This document shows, piece after piece, positions 63,443 to 64,000 of a DNA stretch of 64,000 nucleotides (the first letter of the stretch is position 1; the number at the start of each line of letters is the position of its first letter). A program made the position numbers and the translations under genes. Origin of the DNA: Prorocentrum cordatum (lineage: Eukaryota > Sar > Dinophyceae > Prorocentrales > Prorocentraceae); assembly GCA_963575745.1 (NCBI GenBank), contig CAUYUJ010016910.1, positions 1 to 64,000 on the forward strand. Reading direction: 5' to 3'. A model generated the notes under the pieces. The model saw only the letters and a program-made list of their open reading frames with translations, made no database searches and had not been told where the DNA came from.

Positions 63443-64000
63443 TCATTGATAGGCCAAGCTCTTCATGCAGGTCCCGCACAGTTTTGTCAAGTTGCGGCAT
63501 CGCGGCGGCCCACGCTATCGTGCTCAGCACCCGATCCCACTCTTCTGCGGTGGGAGGACTGCCTGTGCCATCTGCGGCTTGGGTTTGCGCTTGTCTCAAC
63601 GTGTGCGCCATTGCCTCGTACTCTCGCCGCCAATCCGAATCCATGCACGGTGGGAGCTCTAGCCCGTTTCTCGGTGTGTCTCCTCGACCAAAGGGGTCGT
63701 TGCTGCATCTTTCCGCAGTGCCGAGAGGCGGTCTTCTGGCCTGGGCTGGTGGCGGGTCCGTTGAGGCCTGTGGAGGTGCGGTTGTCAGGGATCCCTCTCT
63801 CCTCCTGCCCGCTGTCCTGGTGGCTTCTGGTGTGCTTCGCCTGCTCCTGGCAGCCTCTGGCGCCGCGGCCCTCCCGCTTCCTGCTGCGGGCTGCTCCGGG
63901 CTCGCTCGCGCGACTGTTGGGGAGGTCGGATCACTTCTGGGGGGATATGTGGCAATGGCGGTCTCGGGACTCCCCGAAGTGCCCGCCCCGTTCTCTCCTG
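63430..64000 (-). CDS. N-terminal part of LINE ORF1, open to the window edge
   Basis: The minus-strand frame is open from 64,000 to about 63,430. The first 110 codons are Pro/Ser/Ala/Arg-rich and probably disordered. A globular helical segment follows (MDSDWRREYEAMAHTLRQAQ; TAEEWDRVLSTIAWAAAMPQ; ELGLSMRIPDAFSAYW). Near 63,440 the sense appears to pass to the methyltransferase frame, which is open from 63,442, so a single-base frameshift is likely. Start codon not in the window. Confidence 0.55.

Larger units (their letters stand above)
45755..64000 (-). mobile_element. giant LINE-type retroelement with DNMT and SF1 helicase (partial)
   Basis: Minus-strand order: DNMT3-like methyltransferase, APE endonuclease, RT, CCHC-like finger, RNase H, CCHH finger, UPF1-like helicase, CxxC-rich protein, Trp/Gly-rich tail. 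The 5' end lies beyond 64,000. The last stop is at 45,755-45,757, followed by a C run and no poly-A or obvious 3' repeat. EN plus RT plus RNase H on one strand is LINE organisation. Retrotransposons carrying cytosine methyltransferases have been reported in Symbiodinium. Whether the helicase ORFs belong to the same transcript is inferred from strand, spacing and overlap. Endonuclease and RT are frame-broken here. Confidence 0.7.

Overview
The window looks like nuclear DNA of a dinoflagellate. It is GC-rich, full of simple repeats, and carries long, frame-broken retroelements. Introns lie in purine-rich or pyrimidine-rich DNA, there is a match to the core of the dinoflagellate spliced leader, and several protein families resemble uncharacterised dinoflagellate families I recognise from memory. 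No prokaryotic operons, rRNA, tRNA or CRISPR arrays were found. Assignments come from reading motifs by eye; no search was run.

Layout: (1) 1-5.5 kb is mostly simple repeats plus a degenerate GC-rich array. (2) 5.5-14.4 kb holds minus-strand, frame-broken coding sequence of unknown family. (3) 14.9-22.4 kb and 43.2-45.6 kb (minus) together look like one decayed Ty1/copia-type polyprotein (Gag-like coiled coil and zinc cluster, acidic linker, integrase, reverse transcriptase, RNase H). (4) That polyprotein is split by a 20.8-kb segment (22,392-43,200) bounded by imperfect terminal inverted repeats and a possible 3-bp CCG duplication. Removing it rejoins the host reading frame. The segment carries a multi-exon acidic gene, a transposase-like gene, an ORF with a methyltransferase-like motif layout, an unknown minus-strand gene and an acidic gene with a C-terminal nuclear localisation signal. 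It is the best candidate for an undescribed giant DNA transposon with cargo. (5) 45.7-64.0 kb (minus, running off the right edge) is a giant LINE-type element. In order it encodes a DNMT3-like cytosine-5 methyltransferase, an APE-type endonuclease, a reverse transcriptase (YVDD), a CCHC-like finger, RNase H, a CCHH finger, an intact UPF1-like SF1 helicase of 1,127 aa, a 1,030-aa protein rich in CxxC pairs and a Trp/Gly-rich tail.

The LINE is interrupted between endonuclease and reverse transcriptase by a 2.35-kb AT-rich insert. The insert has perfect 32-bp inverted repeats, a 12-bp direct repeat at its borders and GT/AG ends on the coding strand, which is introner architecture. Endonuclease and RT carry several frameshifts and one TAG, while the methyltransferase, helicase and zinc ORFs stay open for 760-1,127 codons. 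How the parts would work together (target-primed retrotransposition with self-methylation and an RNA/DNA helicase) is inference from domain content.
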